Assembly: GCF_001865575.2 (NCBI RefSeq)
Contig: NZ_CP017561.2
Coordinates: 1,116,001-1,180,000 of the forward strand
Length of the DNA: 64,000 bases
Direction: 5' to 3'
DNA from: Paraburkholderia sprentiae WSM5005
GTDB taxonomy: Bacteria > Pseudomonadota > Gammaproteobacteria > Burkholderiales > Burkholderiaceae
Below the pieces are notes generated by a model, which saw only the letters and a program-made list of their open reading frames with translations, was not told the DNA's origin and searched no databases. Below, in pieces: positions 62,053-64,000 of the stretch. Each line of letters begins with the position of its first letter. Position 1 is the stretch's first letter. Made by a program: the position numbers and the translations under genes.

Positions 62053-63294
62053 ATGAAGCAAACCGTCTGGCATCACCTGAATCTGTGTCCGCAGGGCGAT
62101 CCTCGCCACACCCTCGCCGATGCCGCGATCGCGGTCGAAGACGGCCGCATCGCGTGGCTCGGCGTGGCGGCTGAAATGCCCGCGCACTATGCCGGATGGC
62201 CGCGTGAAGACTTGCGTGGCGCGTGGGTGACGCCGGGTTTGATCGATTGTCATACGCACCTCGTGTATGGCGGCCAGCGCGCCGACGAATTCGCGCAGCG
62301 GCTCGCGGGCGTCAGCTACGAAGAAATCGCGCGACAGGGCGGCGGTATCGTATCGACGGTGCGCGCGACGCGCGCGGCGGATGAAGCGTCACTGTTCGCG
62401 CAAGCGGCCGCGCGGCTCGAACCGCTGCTCGCCGAAGGCGTGACGGCGATCGAAATCAAATCGGGCTATGGCCTCGACCTCGCGAGCGAGCGCAAGATGC
62501 TGCGCGTCGCGCGGCAACTCGGCGAGCGCTATCCGCTCACGGTCTATACGACGTTTCTCGGCGCGCACGCGTTGCCGCCCGAATTCACGGGCCGCGCTGA
62601 CGCGTATATCGACGAAGTCTGCAACACGATGCTGCCCGCGCTCGTGGACGAAGGCCTCGTCGATGCGGTCGACGTGTTCTGCGAGCGCATCGGTTTTTCG
62701 CTGCAACAAAGCGAGCGGGTGTTCAACGCGGCGGCGCGCCACCAGCTGCCGGTCAAGATGCACGCCGAGCAGTTGTCGAACGGCGGCGGCACCGCGCTCG
62801 CGGCGCGGCATCGCGCGCTGTCGGCGGATCATCTGGAGTTTCTCGACGAAGCCGGCGTCGCGGCGATGAAACAAGCCGGCACCGTCGCGGTGCTGCTGCC
62901 GGGCGCGTACTACTTCATTCGCGAGACGCAATTGCCGCCGCTCGAACTGCTGCGGCGCTACGAGGTGCCGATCGCGATCTCGACCGACAGCAACCCGGGC
63001 ACGTCGCCGTCCACGTCTTTGCTGCTGATGATGAACATGGCGAGCACGCTGTTTCGCATGACCGTGCCCGAGGTGCTGCAAGGCGTCACCGCGCATGCGG
63101 CGCGCGCGCTCGGCAAGCACGATCGGCACGGCGCGCTGCAGGCCGGGCGCGCGGCCGACTTCGCGGTGTGGTCCGTCGATTCGCTGGCCGAGCTCGCTTA
63201 CTGGATTGGCCGGCCGCTGTGCGCGCGCGTCGTGCGCGCGGGTGAAACCGTTTATACGCGGCGCGAGTCGGGTGCGACCTCAACGAGAAGCTGA
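62053..63294 (+). CDS. hutI: Imidazolonepropionase
   Basis: A 413-residue metal-dependent amidohydrolase. The metal motif is [24 protein letters not shown] and [18 protein letters not shown] hold further ligands. It opens the imidazolone ring to give formimidoylglutamate. The start is the ATG at 62053; the frame reaches back to 61972. Confidence 0.96.
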   Translation: MKQTVWHHLNLCPQGDPRHTLADAAIAVEDGRIAWLGVAAEMPAHYAGWPREDLRGAWVTPGLIDCHTHLVYGGQRADEFAQRLAGVSYEEIARQGGGIVSTVRATRAADEASLFAQAAARLEPLLAEGVTAIEIKSGYGLDLASERKMLRVARQLGERYPLTVYTTFLGAHALPPEFTGRADAYIDEVCNTMLPALVDEGLVDAVDVFCERIGFSLQQSERVFNAAARHQLPVKMHAEQLSNGGGTALAARHRALSADHLEFLDEAGVAAMKQAGTVAVLLPGAYYFIRETQLPPLELLRRYEVPIAISTDSNPGTSPSTSLLLMMNMASTLFRMTVPEVLQGVTAHAARALGKHDRHGALQAGRAADFAVWSVDSLAELAYWIGRPLCARVVRAGETVYTRRESGATSTRS

Positions 63295-63297
63295 CAG

Positions 63298-64000
63298 ATG
63301 ACGCAATCCAATCAATCGCTGTTCGCCGCCGACGCGTACTTGCCCGAGGGCTGGCGCCGCAACGTGCTGCTCGAATGGGACGCGCACGGCACGCTGAGCG
63401 CGGTCACGCCAGATCGAGCCGAAGCGCCGTCGGGCGTGCCGAAGGCAGCGGGCCCGCTGATGCCCGGCATGCCGAATCTTCACTCACACGCGTTTCAGCG
63501 CGCGATGGCGGGGCTCACCGAATATCGCGCCAACGCGACGGATAACTTCTGGTCATGGCGCGAGCTGATGTATCGCTTCGCTGCGCGCATGACGCCGGAA
63601 GGCCTCGCGAGCGTCGCGCAGTGGCTCTACATCGAAATGCTGAAGGCAGGTTATACGTCGGTGTGCGAGTTCCACTACGTGCATCACGCGCCGGACGGTC
63701 AGCGCTATGCGAATCACGCCGAGCTTGCGCAACGCGTGGTGGACGCGGCATCGGCGAGCGGCATCGGCGTCACGATGCTGCCGGTGCTGTATCAGTACAG
63801 CGGCTTCGGCGCGCGCGCGCCGCGCGACGACCAGCGGCGTTTCATCAATACGCCGGAGAGCCTGCTCGATCTGCTCGGCACGCTGCGCGCGGCGCGCCCC
63901 GAACATGCGGCGCTGCGTTACGGCGTGGCGCCGCATTCGCTGCGCGCGGTGTCGGCGGCGTCGTTGCGGGCGTTGCTTGGCGGCATCGATGCCAGCGCGC
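63298..64000 (+). CDS. hutF: Formimidoylglutamate deiminase (cut by window edge)
   Basis: About 234 residues from ATG 63298 running off the right edge. The amidohydrolase metal motif reads PNLHSHAFQRAMAGLTEY, with YTSVCEFHYVHH following. HutF removes ammonia from formimidoylglutamate to give N-formylglutamate, so the pathway here is the five-step route. hutG, which would remove formate, is expected just outside the window. Confidence 0.93.
   Translation, partial: MTQSNQSLFAADAYLPEGWRRNVLLEWDAHGTLSAVTPDRAEAPSGVPKAAGPLMPGMPNLHSHAFQRAMAGLTEYRANATDNFWSWRELMYRFAARMTPEGLASVAQWLYIEMLKAGYTSVCEFHYVHHAPDGQRYANHAELAQRVVDAASASGIGVTMLPVLYQYSGFGARAPRDDQRRFINTPESLLDLLGTLRAARPEHAALRYGVAPHSLRAVSAASLRALLGGIDASA

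Overview
The window looks like a chromosomal segment of a beta-proteobacterium of the Burkholderia/Paraburkholderia group. This rests on the very high GC content, the protein style, the double-length uvrA, the fused Pha/Mnh-type antiporter subunit, the cellulose operon with bcsE/F/G and the hut operon content. Species level cannot be decided from the sequence alone. Both ends cut genes: a class I fumarate hydratase at the left edge and hutF at the right edge.

Layout. 1-7.0 kb: fumarate hydratase (partial), a YqhA/UPF0114 membrane protein, a DMT exporter, then an acetate block (acs, a DUF4212 small subunit and a large Na+/solute symporter). 7.07-8.5 kb: a tRNA-Ser(GGA) with its own terminator, followed by a short accessory patch of unrecognised genes, one of them frameshifted. 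8.7-14.8 kb: a six-gene Mrp/Mnh/Pha-type cation/proton antiporter operon on the minus strand. 15-23 kb: housekeeping and accessory single genes (MFS exporter, CheV, DUF4142, TPR/glycosyltransferase-like protein, aldo/keto reductase, SDR with divergent LysR). 23.2-29.3 kb: an SOS-box-preceded, double-length UvrA. 29.3-32.7 kb: an AT-richer gap, a GlxA-type AraC regulator, an orphan RmlC-like epimerase with altered active-site residues, DUF1328 and diacylglycerol kinase. 33.1-48.1 kb: a nine-gene cellulose operon in the unusual order bcsB-Z-C-E-F-Q-A-G-R. 48.1-57 kb: argO/argP, a decayed LysR-cupin-SDR-tautomerase group, an MFS/PRC-barrel pair, a purine permease with a hairpin leader, and DUF899. 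57.3-64 kb: hutH-C-U-D-I-F for histidine degradation by the formiminoglutamate deiminase route, with two HutC-like operators.

The bcs genes form one continuous unit, with ATGA stop/start overlaps at five junctions. They should make, export and phosphoethanolamine-modify cellulose: BcsA/B synthase, BcsZ cellulase, BcsC outer-membrane channel, BcsE/F/G modification and c-di-GMP sensing, BcsQ/R assembly. The hut genes take histidine through urocanate and imidazolone-propionate to formimidoylglutamate, then via HutF to N-formylglutamate.

The items most worth a second look are the tRNA-linked patch with a toxin/immunity-like arrangement, the RmlC-like protein with Lys-to-Arg and Tyr-to-Trp changes, the re-ordered bcs operon, the SOS-controlled double UvrA, the cupin/SDR deletion scar, and the hairpin leader of the purine permease. 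No CRISPR array, insertion sequence, integrase or rRNA was seen. All assignments are by reading motifs; no database search was run.
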